NCBI GenBank assembly: GCA_016188625.1
Contig: JACPHL010000337.1
Coordinates: 1 to 5,936 of the forward strand
Source of the DNA: Candidatus Rokuibacteriota bacterium
GTDB taxonomy: Bacteria; Methylomirabilota; Methylomirabilia; Rokubacteriales; JACPHL01
Direction of reading: 5' to 3'
DNA: 5,936 bases
The position numbers and the translations under genes were made by a program. Positions 1 to 5,615 of this stretch are shown here, in pieces; positions within the stretch are counted from its first letter, which is position 1, and each line of letters begins with the position of its first letter. Below the pieces are notes generated by a model. It was not told the origin of the DNA. It saw only the letters and a program-made list of their open reading frames with translations, and made no database searches.

Positions 1-224
1 GACCGCGGTCCCCGATGTGCGGTCCCGCAGCGGAGCCGCGCGAGGTGCCCGGAGGGGCACCGGTAGTCCGCCGCGGGGAGGCCGGCTGGAGCCCGAGAGG
101 GGCCCCGCCCGACCTTCCGGCCCCCGGGGAGGCGGCGGCCCCGAGCGGAACGTTAAGCGGAGCGGCGCGGGTCCCTAACTCTCACCCTTGTCGCCACCGG
201 GAAGTTCGCGTAAGCTACCCCGCC
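1..224. other. Gene-free GC-rich leader region with inverted repeats
   Basis: I find no supportable gene here. The forward frames end at TAG 64-66 and TAA 176-178, and the third frame runs into the hotdog gene. None shows a Shine-Dalgarno or recognisable protein. The left edge could hold the tail of an upstream gene ending at one of those stops, but this cannot be shown. Structure is present: a 10-base palindrome at 1-10, a perfect 7-bp hairpin at 44-61 (GGTGCCC, loop GGAG, GGGCACC), and GGGGCCCC near 99-106. No T-run follows the hairpin, so it is not a standard intrinsic terminator. I compared it mentally with RNase P, tmRNA, SRP RNA and cobalamin or TPP riboswitches and saw none of their diagnostic motifs. 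Confidence 0.35.
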
Positions 225-1124
225 ATGAGCGACGTGAGCGTGGCGGAGGCCCTGCGTCGGGCGGTCGGCGGCCCGAGCCGGGTCATCTTCCCGCGGGAGT
301 TCCAGGGCTTCGTGGGCACGGTCCACGGCGGCGGGACGGCCGCCTTCTTCCTGGACGCGGCCGGTCTCCCGCCCGGCGCGCCGGCACGGCTCGACACGGT
401 GCTCGGCCGCACGGTCCCCGTCGAGTGCCCCCTCGAAGTCGTCCGGGAGGCGGGCCCGGGGGGGGTCCGCCTCGGGCTCCGGCATGAAGGGCGGCTCCTC
501 GCCGAAGGGGTCGTCGGCCGTGGCGAGGGCCTCCCGCTCGATCCCTCGGGGCTGCTCGGGGCATGGCGGTCGGCGCGGACGCCGAGCGGCCGGCTCCCCG
601 GGACGGCCACCTGCCTGGCCTGCGGCTCCACGAACCCCCTCGGCCTCCAGCTACGCTTCGATTATAACGACCGCTTCGTCTGGCGGGGTTTCGAGCCGCG
701 CCTCCCCTACGAAGAGCCGGGAGGGGGCCTCCACCCGGCCCTGGCCCCCATCCTGCTCGACGAGATCGGGTGGTGGCTCGGCGCCCTCGATCAAGGCGAG
801 TGTGGGGTGACGACCGAGATCGCCGTCGCGCTGGTCGAGCCGCTGCCCCGGGAACCCCTGCTCGTGCTCGGGGATCGGGCGGCGGTCCGGCGCACGGGCG
901 ACTCGAAGGGGCGCTACTCGCGGGCGGAGGCGCTCCTCCTCACCCGGTCCGGTACCCCCCTGGCCGCGGCGACGGTCCGGTTCGCCGGGAGCCGGGTGTA
1001 CTCTAAACGCCTCCTCCCCGTCTTTGCCGCCGAGTCAGGGGCGGCGATCTACCGGCTCTTCCCCCGGTACGCCCCGCCGGGCAGCTCGTCCGGAGGCGTC
1101 ATGGGCCCCGGCGACGGCGGGTAG
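225..1124 (+). CDS. Tandem hotdog-fold protein, PaaI/acyl-CoA thioesterase-like
   Basis: A 299-residue protein that reads as two hotdog-fold halves. Half one has FQGFVGTVHGGGTAAFFLD at about residues 26-44, the HGG-helix-D pattern of PaaI thioesterases, followed by strand-rich sequence to about 100. Half two begins with CLACGSTNPLGLQLRF (130-145), the Cys-x2-Cys-x3-NP-x-GL opening common in this family. It continues with LHPALAPILLDEIGWWLG (169-186), where HGG has become HPA but the acidic DE is kept. Family members usually hydrolyse acyl-CoA thioesters in the cytoplasm; the substrate here is unknown. The start is ATG 225. The frame stays open upstream to 15, but that stretch is unlike protein. 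No Shine-Dalgarno precedes 225, so translation may be leaderless, or the start may be a nearby GTG (234 or 240). The last 76 bases overlap a convergent small gene. The product class is fairly sure, enzymatic activity less so. Confidence 0.75.
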   Translation: MSDVSVAEALRRAVGGPSRVIFPREFQGFVGTVHGGGTAAFFLDAAGLPPGAPARLDTVLGRTVPVECPLEVVREAGPGGVRLGLRHEGRLLAEGVVGRGEGLPLDPSGLLGAWRSARTPSGRLPGTATCLACGSTNPLGLQLRFDYNDRFVWRGFEPRLPYEEPGGGLHPALAPILLDEIGWWLGALDQGECGVTTEIAVALVEPLPREPLLVLGDRAAVRRTGDSKGRYSRAEALLLTRSGTPLAAATVRFAGSRVYSKRLLPVFAAESGAAIYRLFPRYAPPGSSSGGVMGPGDGG

Positions 1125-1249
1125 AAGATCGTCTCCTCCCTCTCCGGCGACGGCCCCTTCCCCATCCCGTGAGCCGCCGCCGTCCGGCCGGGCGCGGTCG
1201 CCAGGATCACCACGGCGGCGAGGATCCCCAGTAGAACTGTCCAGCGCAC
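1049..1249 (-). CDS. Probable small secreted protein (66 residues)
   Basis: I do not recognise a family. Read from GTG 1249, the protein starts VRWTVLLGILAAVVILAT, a short positive n-region plus a hydrophobic core of about 16 residues. TAAA follows at residues 23-26, a plausible signal peptidase I site. The mature part is about 40 residues, hydrophilic and Pro/Gly-rich, ending GAYRGKSR. A strong Shine-Dalgarno (GGAGGG, minus strand, 1262-1257) sits 7 bases before GTG 1249 and 4 bases before an adjacent in-frame GTG at 1252, so I prefer 1249. It lies 92 bases downstream of the M48 protease gene on the same strand and could be cotranscribed, giving two exported products from one unit. Its last 25 codons lie antisense to the 3' end of the hotdog gene. 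The signal sequence plus Shine-Dalgarno make chance unlikely, but this is unconfirmed. Confidence 0.55.
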   Translation of the reverse strand: MRWTVLLGILAAVVILATAPGRTAAAHGMGKGPSPEREETIFYPPSPGPMTPPDELPGGAYRGKSR

Positions 1250-1262
1250 CACACTTCCCTCC

Positions 1263-1291
1263 TCTCTCGAGAGACCCCTCACCCGAGGGGT
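1263..1291 (-). promoter_or_regulatory. Hairpin plus palindrome abutting the small gene's Shine-Dalgarno
   Basis: Two dyads share base 1274. One is a 12-base palindrome TCTCTCGAGAGA (1263-1274). The other is a perfect 7-bp hairpin, ACCCCTC and GAGGGGT around a 4-base loop (1274-1291). On the minus strand they lie between the M48 stop and the Shine-Dalgarno of the small secreted protein (1262-1257). No U-run follows, so this is not a classic terminator. It could protect mRNA ends or tune translation of the small gene. The structure is seen; the role is a guess. Confidence 0.35.
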
Positions 1292-1341
1292 TCTCCAACG
1301 AGTAGGACAGCAGAGGGGGGAGAGGGGATTCGGCGCCGCCC

Positions 1342-2139
1342 TTACCGGCGGAGCCGCGCCTTTACGGCCTCGAACTCGGCGGTCTGGACGGTGGGGGGGC
1401 CGGCCGGCCGCACCTGGGCCGCGAGGCGCCGGGCCCGGGCGACCCGCTCGGCGGTCGGCGGGTGGGAGGCGAAGAAGCGCTCGATGGCCCCTGGCTCGCG
1501 CCGGCCGAGGGCCAGGAGCTTCTCGAGGAAGGTGACGGCAGTCTGGGGGTCGTAGCCGGTCCGGGCCAGGTAGCGGATCCCGAGGGCGTCCGCCTCCAGC
1601 TCCTGGGAGCGGCCGTAGGCGGAGAGCCCGGCGCCCCCGAGGATCTGGGCGGCCATCTGTCCCCAGAGGGCGGGGTTCTGGCCGAGCAGGGCGGTGGCGA
1701 TCAGCTGGGCGCCGAAGGCGAGCGAGAGCTGGGCGGCCGGGTGATGGGCCGCGACGTGGCCGATCTCGTGCCCGAGGACCGAGGCCAGCTCCGCCTCGTT
1801 GGCGGCCGCCTCGAGCAGCCCCTTGTGGATGTAGATGTACCCGCCGGGGAGGGCGAAGGCGTTGACCTCCTTGGCGTCCACGACCTTGAAGTGGTAGCGG
1901 ATCTCCCGCCAGTCCGACACGGCGGCGAGGCGCTGCCCGACCCGCTCGACGTACCCGGTGATGACCGGGTCCTGGACGAGGCGGACCTTCTGCTCGATCT
2001 CGCGGGAGAGCTGCCGTCCCATCTCCACCTCCTGGGCCGGGGAGACGAGGGAGAGCTGGGGCTGGCCGGTGGGGCTCACGGCGCAGGCGGCCAGGCCGAG
2101 GCCCAGGAAGGAGACGATCCACGGGAGCCGTCGGCTCAT
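1342..2139 (-). CDS. M48-family zinc metalloprotease lipoprotein (LoiP/YcaL/BepA-like)
   Basis: A 265-residue envelope peptidase. The N-terminus MSRRLPWIVSFLGLGLAAC is a lipoprotein signal with lipobox LAAC (16-19), so Cys19 should be lipidated. The residue after it is Ala rather than Asp, which would favour outer-membrane sorting if Lol rules apply. The conserved stretch NAFALPGGYIYIHKGLL (93-109) precedes the zinc motif HEIGH (124-128, catalytic Glu125). The third ligand is probably Glu180 in ELEAD, the ExxxD motif. SHPPTAERV (225-233) is the usual C-terminal signature; its His226 may correspond to the regulatory His of BepA, by analogy. No TPR repeats follow, so the length resembles LoiP or YcaL rather than full BepA. 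Family members degrade misfolded or stalled outer-membrane proteins. ATG 2139 is chosen because GGAGGA lies about 9 bases upstream and the signal peptide starts there. Confidence 0.93.
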   Translation of the reverse strand: MSRRLPWIVSFLGLGLAACAVSPTGQPQLSLVSPAQEVEMGRQLSREIEQKVRLVQDPVITGYVERVGQRLAAVSDWREIRYHFKVVDAKEVNAFALPGGYIYIHKGLLEAAANEAELASVLGHEIGHVAAHHPAAQLSLAFGAQLIATALLGQNPALWGQMAAQILGGAGLSAYGRSQELEADALGIRYLARTGYDPQTAVTFLEKLLALGRREPGAIERFFASHPPTAERVARARRLAAQVRPAGPPTVQTAEFEAVKARLRR

Positions 2140-2164
2140 CCGTCGGTCCTCCACATCCTCTCGT

Positions 2165-2193
2165 ATCTTAAGCGAGGCGCCGGGATGCGGCAA
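2165..2193 (-). promoter_or_regulatory. Sigma70-like promoter of the M48 protease gene
   Basis: On the minus strand, TTGCCG (2193-2188) and TAAGAT (2170-2165) are separated by 17 bases, close to the TTGACA-17-TATAAT consensus (4/6 and 4/6 matches). Transcription would start near 2158, giving a leader of about 20 bases that contains the Shine-Dalgarno of the protease gene. It lies in the 98-base gap after rpiA, implying the protease is transcribed independently of lysR-rpiA. Confidence 0.5.
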
Positions 2194-2214
2194 CCGCCGA
2201 TCCCCCGCCGCTCA

Positions 2215-2232
2215 TCCCGGGCGGCGCCGGGA
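2215..2232 (-). terminator. Possible 3' hairpin after rpiA
   Basis: TCCCGG and CCGGGA form a 6-bp GC stem around a 6-base loop, beginning 5 bases beyond the rpiA stop on the minus strand. There is no U-run, so intrinsic termination is doubtful. It may only stabilise the 3' end or mark a Rho-dependent end. Confidence 0.25.
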
Positions 2233-2237
2233 ACCCC

Positions 2238-2960
2238 TTACCGGCGCCCCTGCCGTTCGAGGATCCGAACGGCGCGCCCGTCCGCGACGAAGACGATCCC
2301 GGCGGTCCCGAGGAAGAGGCCCGTGTCCACCACGCCGGGGATCGCCCGGAGCTCCCGCTCCAGCGCCGCGGGATCCGCGAGCGGCCGGATCGCGCAGTCC
2401 AGGAGCAGGTTGCCGTTGTCGCTCCTGACCGGCCGGCCGGCCGCCTGGCGCACCGCCGGCGGACACCCCAGGGCCTCGAGGCGGCGGCGGCAGAGCGGCA
2501 GCGCGAACGGGACGATCTCGATCGGGAGCCGCCCGCGGGTGCCGAGCACCGGGATGAGCTTCTCGACCGTGACCAGGATCACCTGACGGCGGGAGGCGGC
2601 CGCGACGATCCGCTCCCGGACCATGGCCCCGCCGTACCCTTTGATGAGGTCGAGGCGAGGGTCCACCTCGTCGGCCCCGTCCACGGTGAGGGCCAGGGGG
2701 GCCTCGTCGAGCCCGGCGAGGGGGACGCCGAGCCGGCAGGCGAGCGCCGCGGTGGCCTCCGAGGTCGGGACGCCGCGGACCCGGAGCCCCTCCCCGACGC
2801 GCTCGGCCAGGGCCCGGAGGAAGGCGGTCGCGGCGCGCCCCGAGCCGAGCCCGACGATGTCACCGTCCCGGACCAGCTCGAGGGCCCGCGCGGCGAGCCG
2901 GGCGAGATCGCCTTCCCCCGGGGTGCTCCCGGCCGGAACCCCTGGATCGTCTGCCGGCAT
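2238..2960 (-). CDS. rpiA: Ribose-5-phosphate isomerase A
   Basis: A 240-residue cytoplasmic enzyme interconverting ribose 5-phosphate and ribulose 5-phosphate in the non-oxidative pentose phosphate pathway, and in the Calvin cycle where present. Family blocks occur in order: the phosphate-binding loop IVGLGSGRAATAF (35-47), LTVDGADEVDP (91-101), KGYGGAMVRERI (107-118), DNGNLLLD (181-188) and PGVVDTGLFLG (208-218). Asp94, Asp97, Lys107 and Glu116 match E. coli RpiA Asp81, Asp84, Lys94 and Glu103 with a constant offset of 13, so the active site is complete. The variant GYGG replaces the more usual GGGG after the lysine. ATG 2960 is 7 bases after the LysR stop, suggesting translational coupling. 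The Shine-Dalgarno is weak, and the N-terminal 14 or so residues are poorly conserved, so a slightly later start is possible. Length is normal for the family. Confidence 0.95.
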   Translation of the reverse strand: MPADDPGVPAGSTPGEGDLARLAARALELVRDGDIVGLGSGRAATAFLRALAERVGEGLRVRGVPTSEATAALACRLGVPLAGLDEAPLALTVDGADEVDPRLDLIKGYGGAMVRERIVAAASRRQVILVTVEKLIPVLGTRGRLPIEIVPFALPLCRRRLEALGCPPAVRQAAGRPVRSDNGNLLLDCAIRPLADPAALERELRAIPGVVDTGLFLGTAGIVFVADGRAVRILERQGRR

Positions 2961-2967
2961 CGCCCGA

Positions 2968-3882
2968 TCAGCCGCCCCCGAGGGATCGTCCCGCCGTCCG
3001 CCCCTGCTCCTCGATGAGCCCCACGAACGCGCGGGCCGCGGGCGAGAGGGCGCGGGCCTCATGGTGGATCACGTGGAAGTGACGGCGGATCGGGAGGCCC
3101 CGCAGGCGGAGGGCCCGCAGGCGCCCCGCCGCCAGCTCCCCCCGGACGGTGTGGATGGAGACGAAGGCCACCCCCAGGTTCGCCATCACCGCCTGCTTGA
3201 TCGCCTCGGGGTGGTCGAGCTCCATGGCGACCTGGAACGCGATCCCCGCCTGCTGGAGGGCGCGCTCTGTCACCCGGCGGGTCGCGGACCCCTCCTCCCG
3301 CATGAGGAGGGGCTCGGCGGCGAGCCTGGCCGGCGGAATCGCGCGGTGACGGGCCCACGGGTGTGTCGGCGACACGACCAGGACCAGCTCGTCCAGGAGC
3401 CCGGCGGCCAGGCAGCGCTCGCCGGGACCCAGGACGTGGCCGCCGACGACCCCCAGGTCGAGCTCGTCGGCGCGGATCCGCTCCTCGATCACCCGCGAGT
3501 TGGCGATGCGCAAGGAGACCTGGATGCCCGGGTAGCGGGCCCGGAAGCCCGCGATCAGCCGCGGCAGGACGTAGATCCCCGGGGTCGTGCTCCCCCCGAT
3601 CAGGAGAGACCCCCGCTGGAGGCCGAGGAGCTCCCCGATCGCCTCCCTGGCCCCCGCCAGGGTGGCGAAGAGGCGCACGGCGTGACCCTCGAGGAGCCGC
3701 CCGGCCTCCGTCAGGACGACGGTCCGGCTGAGCCGGTCGAAGAGGCGGACGCCCAGCTCCTCCTCCAGCTCCCGGACGTGCTGGGAGAGGGCCGGCTGGC
3801 TCAGGTGGAGGGCCTCCGCCGCGCGGCGGAAGCTCCCGGCGCGGGCCACCGCCAGGAAGACCTCGAACTGGCGCAGCGTCAC
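2968..3882 (-). CDS. LysR-type transcriptional regulator
   Basis: A 304-residue LysR-family DNA-binding regulator. The N-terminal winged helix begins MTLRQFEVFLAVARAGSF, with the helix-turn-helix at about 18-40 (AAEALHLSQPALSQHVREL). The linker is RTVVLTEAGRLL (53-64) and the periplasmic-binding-protein-like effector domain spans about 91-295. GGSTTPGIYVLPRLIAGF (96-113) and DLGVVGG (142-148) resemble CbbR, CysL and selenium-associated LysR regulators, but I cannot pick one. The start is GTG 3882, with AGGGG about 9 bases upstream. It lies head-to-head with the methyltransferase gene across an AT-rich island holding a T-N11-A site, the standard arrangement for a LysR regulator controlling itself and a divergent target. 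rpiA follows 7 bases downstream, so a pentose-phosphate role (CbbR-like) is possible. The effector is unknown. Confidence 0.95.
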   Translation of the reverse strand: MTLRQFEVFLAVARAGSFRRAAEALHLSQPALSQHVRELEEELGVRLFDRLSRTVVLTEAGRLLEGHAVRLFATLAGAREAIGELLGLQRGSLLIGGSTTPGIYVLPRLIAGFRARYPGIQVSLRIANSRVIEERIRADELDLGVVGGHVLGPGERCLAAGLLDELVLVVSPTHPWARHRAIPPARLAAEPLLMREEGSATRRVTERALQQAGIAFQVAMELDHPEAIKQAVMANLGVAFVSIHTVRGELAAGRLRALRLRGLPIRRHFHVIHHEARALSPAARAFVGLIEEQGRTAGRSLGGG

Positions 3883-3906
3883 CCGGCGATCCCCTGAGAA
3901 GTTTTA

Positions 3907-3935
3907 CTTATCAGCACCGTAAGAAATCGCTATTT
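3907..3935. promoter_or_regulatory. Probable LysR-type operator in the divergent promoter
   Basis: CTTA and TAAG flank nine bases at 3907-3923, a symmetric dyad that contains the T-N11-A core of LysR-family sites. A second dyad, AAAT-4-ATTT, adjoins at 3924-3935. Both lie in the only AT-rich stretch of the window, between the LysR gene and the divergent methyltransferase. The first dyad covers the -35 position for the plus-strand gene and would lie just downstream of the proposed minus-strand start, compatible with activating the former and repressing lysR itself. Confidence 0.55.
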
Positions 3936-3938
3936 GAT

Positions 3939-3968
3939 TTTATACTACGGCCCCCCTTATGGTCGCAA
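3939..3968 (-). promoter_or_regulatory. Promoter of lysR-rpiA
   Basis: On the minus strand, TTGCGA (3968-3963) and TATAAA (3944-3939) are separated by 18 bases. The -10 matches consensus at 5 of 6 and the -35 at 4 of 6. Transcription would begin near 3932, about 50 bases before the GTG start of the LysR gene, so the T-N11-A dyad would lie in the early transcribed region. Confidence 0.45.
3941..3946 (+). promoter_or_regulatory. -10 element for the methyltransferase cluster
   Basis: TATACT (5 of 6 to consensus) overlaps the minus-strand -10. No good -35 lies 16-18 bases upstream; the region is occupied by the CTTA-N9-TAAG dyad, which suggests an activator-dependent promoter. Transcription would start near 3953, leaving a leader of about 65 bases. 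Confidence 0.45.
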
Positions 3969-4017
3969 GGGGATCCGGGCGCGCCAGGCACGCCGGTTCC
4001 AGGAAGGAGGGCTCCAC

Positions 4018-5076
4018 GTGGACCAGAAAAGGCTTGACGCCTTCGCCGAACGCATCCTGAACGAGGCCAACGTCGCCATGAGCGGCCTCAACCTCTACCT
4101 GGGCCACCGCCTCGGCCTCTTCCGGGCCCTGGCCGACGCCGGGCCGGTCACGCCGGTCGAGCTGGCGCGGAAGACCGGATACGTCGAGCGGTACCTCCGG
4201 GAATGGCTCGAGTGCATGGCCGTGGGCGACTACCTCGAGCACGACCCGACCACCGGGCGGTTCCTCTTGCCCCCCGAGCACGCGGTCGCCCTCCTCGACC
4301 CCGACCACCCCGCCTACGTGGCGCCGTTCACGTGTTGGGTGCCCCGCTTCGCCCAGATCCTCACCCCCCTCATGGAGGCGTTCCGCTCGGGGGGCGGCGT
4401 CCCCTACGAGGCTTACGGGAAGGACGCGCTAGAGGCCATCGGCATGGGCAACCGGCCGATGTTCGTCAACGATTACGTGGCCAAATGGATCCCGACCATG
4501 CCCGCCGTGGAGGCCCGGCTCAAGGCCGGCGGGCGGGTGGCCGAGATCGGCTGCGGCGTGGGGTGGTCGAGCATCAGCCTCGCCCGGGGGTTCCCCCGCG
4601 TGAGGATCGATGGCGTGGACGTGGACCGGGCCTCCATCAAGCAGGCCCGGCGCAACGCGGAGGAGGCCGGCCTGGCCGACCGGATCGCCTTCCACCTGGC
4701 CCCGGCCGAAGAGGCGCCGCTGACGGGACCGTACGACCTGGTGACGGCCTTCGAGTGCCTCCACGACATGGCGTATCCCGTGAAGGCCCTGCGCCGCATG
4801 CGCGAGCTGGCCGGCCCGGACGGCGCCGTGCTCGTCGCCGACGAGGCCGTAGGGGACGGCTTGGAGGAGAACCGCAACTTCATCGGGCGCCTGAACTACA
4901 ACTTCAGCGTGCTGCACTGCCTGCCCCAGGCGCTGGTCTATCCCGACGCGGCGGGGACCGGGACCGTGCTCGGTCCCGCCACCCTCCGCGCCTATGCCGA
5001 GGACGCCGGATTCCGGCGCGTCGAGGTGCTGCCGATCGAGAACCCCCTCTGGCGGTTCTACCGCCTGACCCCGTAG
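4018..5076 (+). CDS. Class I SAM-dependent methyltransferase with N-terminal winged helix (Rv2258c-like)
   Basis: A 352-residue protein. Residues about 12-90 form a winged-helix or dimerisation domain (NLYLGHRLGLFRALADAGPV, then LARKTGYVERYLREWLECM), as in Rv2258c and O-methyltransferase-type enzymes. The Rossmann methyltransferase domain starts near 160: motif I VAEIGCGVGWSS (174-185) binds SAM, GVDVD (199-203) holds the acidic ribose contact, PYDLVTAFECLHDM (238-251) is motif IV, and GAVLVADEAVGD (269-280) follows. The C-terminal part (285-352) includes LGPATLRAYAEDAGF, typical of this group. The acceptor substrate is unknown; the domain also occurs in proteins annotated as regulators. GTG 4018 is chosen because GGAGG (4006-4010) lies 7 bases upstream; the open frame extends to TTG 3934 but that stretch contains the promoter. 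First gene of a plus-strand cluster, 75 bases before the cupin. Confidence 0.9.
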   Translation: MDQKRLDAFAERILNEANVAMSGLNLYLGHRLGLFRALADAGPVTPVELARKTGYVERYLREWLECMAVGDYLEHDPTTGRFLLPPEHAVALLDPDHPAYVAPFTCWVPRFAQILTPLMEAFRSGGGVPYEAYGKDALEAIGMGNRPMFVNDYVAKWIPTMPAVEARLKAGGRVAEIGCGVGWSSISLARGFPRVRIDGVDVDRASIKQARRNAEEAGLADRIAFHLAPAEEAPLTGPYDLVTAFECLHDMAYPVKALRRMRELAGPDGAVLVADEAVGDGLEENRNFIGRLNYNFSVLHCLPQALVYPDAAGTGTVLGPATLRAYAEDAGFRRVEVLPIENPLWRFYRLTP

Positions 5077-5108
5077 GAGGAGATGCGCCCCAGGACGGCG
5101 ATGCCCCC

Positions 5109-5128
5109 GCGCCGCGCGTCAGCGGCGC
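5109..5128 (+). promoter_or_regulatory. Intercistronic hairpin between methyltransferase and cupin
   Basis: GCGCCGC and GCGGCGC form a perfect 7-bp stem around a 6-base loop, ending 9 bases before the cupin's AGGAGGT. There is no U-run. It may act as a processing or stability element setting relative expression of the two genes. Confidence 0.3.
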
Positions 5129-5151
5129 TGAGCTGACAGGAGGTCAAGGCC

Positions 5152-5535
5152 ATGCGCCATTTCATCAATCTCTATGACGGGCTCCGGGCCATGGAAGCCG
5201 ATCCCTCGACCGCGGGGGATCCGATCAAGAGGATGTTCATCTGCGACGGGCAGCACCTGACCGCAAACCTCGCCATCGTCGGAGAGAGTGGCAACGCCCT
5301 TCATACCCAGCCTGCCCATGACGAGCTCGTGGTCATCCTCGAAGGCGAGGCGGACTTCCGGGTGGGCGATGAAGTGCGGCGCGTAGGCCCTGGAGACCTG
5401 GTCTTCATCCCCCGCAACACCCTGCATGGGCCGATTCTGAGTGAAGGAGCCAGGATTTCAACGGTGTCCGTGTACGCCCCCTTCTTCGACCGGTCCAGGA
5501 AGAACATCGAGTGGGACCGGGACCAGCAGACGTGA
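5152..5535 (+). CDS. Small single-domain cupin protein
   Basis: A 127-residue cupin beta-barrel. Motif 1 is GNALHTQPAHDELVVILEGE (47-66) and motif 2 is GPGDLVFIPRNTLHG (79-93). In the usual G-x5-HxH-x3,4-E-x6-G pattern, His51 and Glu58 are present, but the second His is Gln53; His56 is nearby. Motif 2 supplies His92. A metal site of His51, Gln53, Glu58 and His92, or one using His56, is possible, so it may be a dioxygenase or isomerase with altered metal binding, or a non-catalytic sensor. Small cupins are too diverse for a substrate to be named. ATG 5152 has a perfect AGGAGGT (5138-5144) 7 bases upstream. No signal peptide, so probably cytoplasmic. It lies between the methyltransferase and the MBL hydrolase on the same strand. 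Confidence 0.9.
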   Translation: MRHFINLYDGLRAMEADPSTAGDPIKRMFICDGQHLTANLAIVGESGNALHTQPAHDELVVILEGEADFRVGDEVRRVGPGDLVFIPRNTLHGPILSEGARISTVSVYAPFFDRSRKNIEWDRDQQT

Positions 5536-5555
5536 TCCGGCAGCTTCCCTCTTCG

Positions 5556-5584
5556 GGCCGCAGGGGTCCGTGACGAGTGCGGCC
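5556..5584 (+). promoter_or_regulatory. Inverted repeat between cupin and MBL hydrolase
   Basis: GGCCGCA (5556-5562) and TGCGGCC (5578-5584) are perfectly complementary around a 15-base loop, in the 80-base gap between the two genes. There is no U-run and no clear promoter. It may be a weak intercistronic structure or chance in GC-rich DNA. Confidence 0.2.
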
Positions 5585-5615
5585 TCGGAACGCCATGCAC
5601 GAGAGGAGGCGTAAG

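Noticed and set aside
153-178. Sigma70 promoter before the hotdog gene (TTAAGC, 17 bases, TAACTC)
   Set aside because: The -10 matches consensus at only two positions.
15-224. In-frame upstream extension of the hotdog gene from ATG 15
   Set aside because: No Shine-Dalgarno, and the translated stretch is Pro/Gly/Arg-rich shadow sequence without family similarity; the hotdog similarity begins after ATG 225.
1462-2586. Long plus-strand open frame
   Set aside because: Antisense to the M48 and rpiA genes, both with complete motifs; long shadow frames are expected in GC-rich DNA.
2623-3897. 424-codon plus-strand open frame
   Set aside because: Antisense shadow of rpiA and the LysR gene, with low-complexity translation and no domain.
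3934-4017. Upstream TTG start for the methyltransferase
   Set aside because: It overlaps the -10 element and lacks a Shine-Dalgarno; GTG 4018 has an ideal one.
5083-5136. 17-codon frame (ATG 5083) as a leader peptide before the cupin
   Set aside because: The Shine-Dalgarno-like bases are too close to the ATG, and it has no regulatory-codon run or clear attenuator.
5595-5615. In-frame ATG 5595 as start of the MBL hydrolase
   Set aside because: The only good Shine-Dalgarno (5604-5609) lies downstream of it and serves ATG 5616.
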